Source: Chloroflexota bacterium | Lineage (GTDB): Bacteria > Chloroflexota > Limnocylindria > Limnocylindrales > Limnocylindraceae | Assembly: GCA_016463555.1 (NCBI GenBank) | Contig: JAEMRB010000072.1 | Location: 1-5,347, forward strand | Length of the DNA stretch: 5,347 bases | Direction of reading: 5' to 3' | Shown: positions 5,068 through 5,347 of the stretch, in pieces | Layout of the letters: each line of letters starts with the position of its first letter | How positions within the stretch are numbered: the first letter of the stretch is position 1 | Program-made: the position numbers and the translations under genes | The notes under the pieces: generated by a model | What the model was told of the DNA's origin: nothing | Seen by the model: only the letters and a program-made list of their open reading frames with translations | Databases searched by the model: none

Positions 5068-5347
5068 GCGTAAAGATGTACTACAGCGCCGAGGCGCCAC
5101 TCGAGGCCCTGAAGGGGCAGATCATCGCCGTGATCGGGTACGGCAGCCAGGGGCACGCCCACGCTCGCAACCTGAAGGAGTCGGGGCTCACCGTGATCAT
5201 CGGCCTGAAGGAGGGCTCGAAGAGCCGCGCCGTTGCCGCCGCTGACGGCTTTGAGGTCTTCACCGCCGCCGAGGCGACGAAGCGTGCCGACGTGGTGATG
5301 ATCGCCGCGCCAGACACGGCGCAGAAGGCGCTCTACGACACAGAGAT
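5064..5347 (+). CDS. ilvC: Ketol-acid reductoisomerase, N-terminal part
   Basis: IlvC isomerises and reduces acetolactate to 2,3-dihydroxyisovalerate (and acetohydroxybutyrate to the isoleucine counterpart), using NAD(P)H and Mg. Only the first 94 residues are in the window; the short class I enzyme is about 330-345. The reading from the ATG at 5064 gives MSVKMYYSAEAPLEALKG, then the cofactor motif GYGSQGHAHARNLKESG (25-41) and the second-strand loop GLKEGSKSRAVA (47-58). Ser/Lys/Ser/Arg in that loop are compatible with binding the NADPH 2'-phosphate. The DVVMIAAPD stretch near residue 80 is the next conserved strand. It overlaps ilvN by 4 nt (ATGA), with AGGAG/AGGTGA upstream inside ilvN. 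The acid residues of the active site lie beyond the window. Confidence 0.97.
   Translation, partial: MSVKMYYSAEAPLEALKGQIIAVIGYGSQGHAHARNLKESGLTVIIGLKEGSKSRAVAAADGFEVFTAAEATKRADVVMIAAPDTAQKALYDTE

Noticed and set aside
5076..5078. Alternative ilvC start at the second ATG (Met5).
   Set aside because: The ATG at 5064 gives the 4-nt ATGA overlap matching the other operon junction and has ribosome-site bases at a suitable distance.

Overview
The window is a stretch of bacterial chromosome devoted mainly to branched-chain amino acid (BCAA) biosynthesis. It is fairly GC-rich by eye (around 60% or a little above). Genes are packed tightly, stops are TGA, and GTG starts are used at 4-nt gene overlaps. 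Two transcripts appear to start without a leader, directly at an ATG behind an extended -10 box. This fits an actinobacterium or a member of the Chloroflexota; the LeuC, IlvB and IlvC sequences look compatible with either, and I cannot settle the lineage from sequence alone.

Layout. Positions 1-365 (minus strand) hold the N-terminal part of leuC (3-isopropylmalate dehydratase large subunit), which runs off the left edge. A 66-bp divergent spacer (366-431) carries the leuC promoter. On the plus strand, a KDPG/KHG-type aldolase gene (432-1118) overlaps by 4 nt a DAO-family FAD-dependent oxidoreductase gene (1115-2377). The pair looks like a small catabolic unit with no obvious link to BCAA synthesis. 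A 243-bp spacer (2378-2620) then carries a promoter, a leaderless 39-codon leader ORF rich in Leu/Ile/Val codons (2409-2528), mutually exclusive RNA hairpins and a strong intrinsic terminator (2571-2597). This is a classical transcription attenuator. Behind it lies the ilvB-ilvN-ilvC operon: acetolactate synthase large subunit (2621-4519), its ACT-domain regulatory subunit (4516-5067) and ketol-acid reductoisomerase (5064 to the right edge, partial). The three genes overlap by 4 nt each (GTGA, ATGA).

How it fits together. IlvB/IlvN make acetolactate or acetohydroxybutyrate, and IlvC isomerises and reduces these towards valine, isoleucine and the leucine precursor. LeuC acts on the leucine branch. 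The leuC promoter and the ilv leader promoter share an identical 12-mer (CTCTGGTAGGCT) at the same 6-nt distance from their ATG, so both genes are probably transcribed leaderlessly and perhaps in parallel. Leucyl- (and possibly isoleucyl-) tRNA supply would be sensed by ribosome progress through the leader ORF: stalling frees the antiterminator, and completion allows the terminator.

The most interesting content is this leaderless-leader attenuator, whose three competing helices can be read directly from the sequence, and the aldolase/oxidoreductase pair, whose aldolase has an altered phosphate-loop motif. I see no mobile elements, CRISPR arrays, tRNAs or rRNAs.
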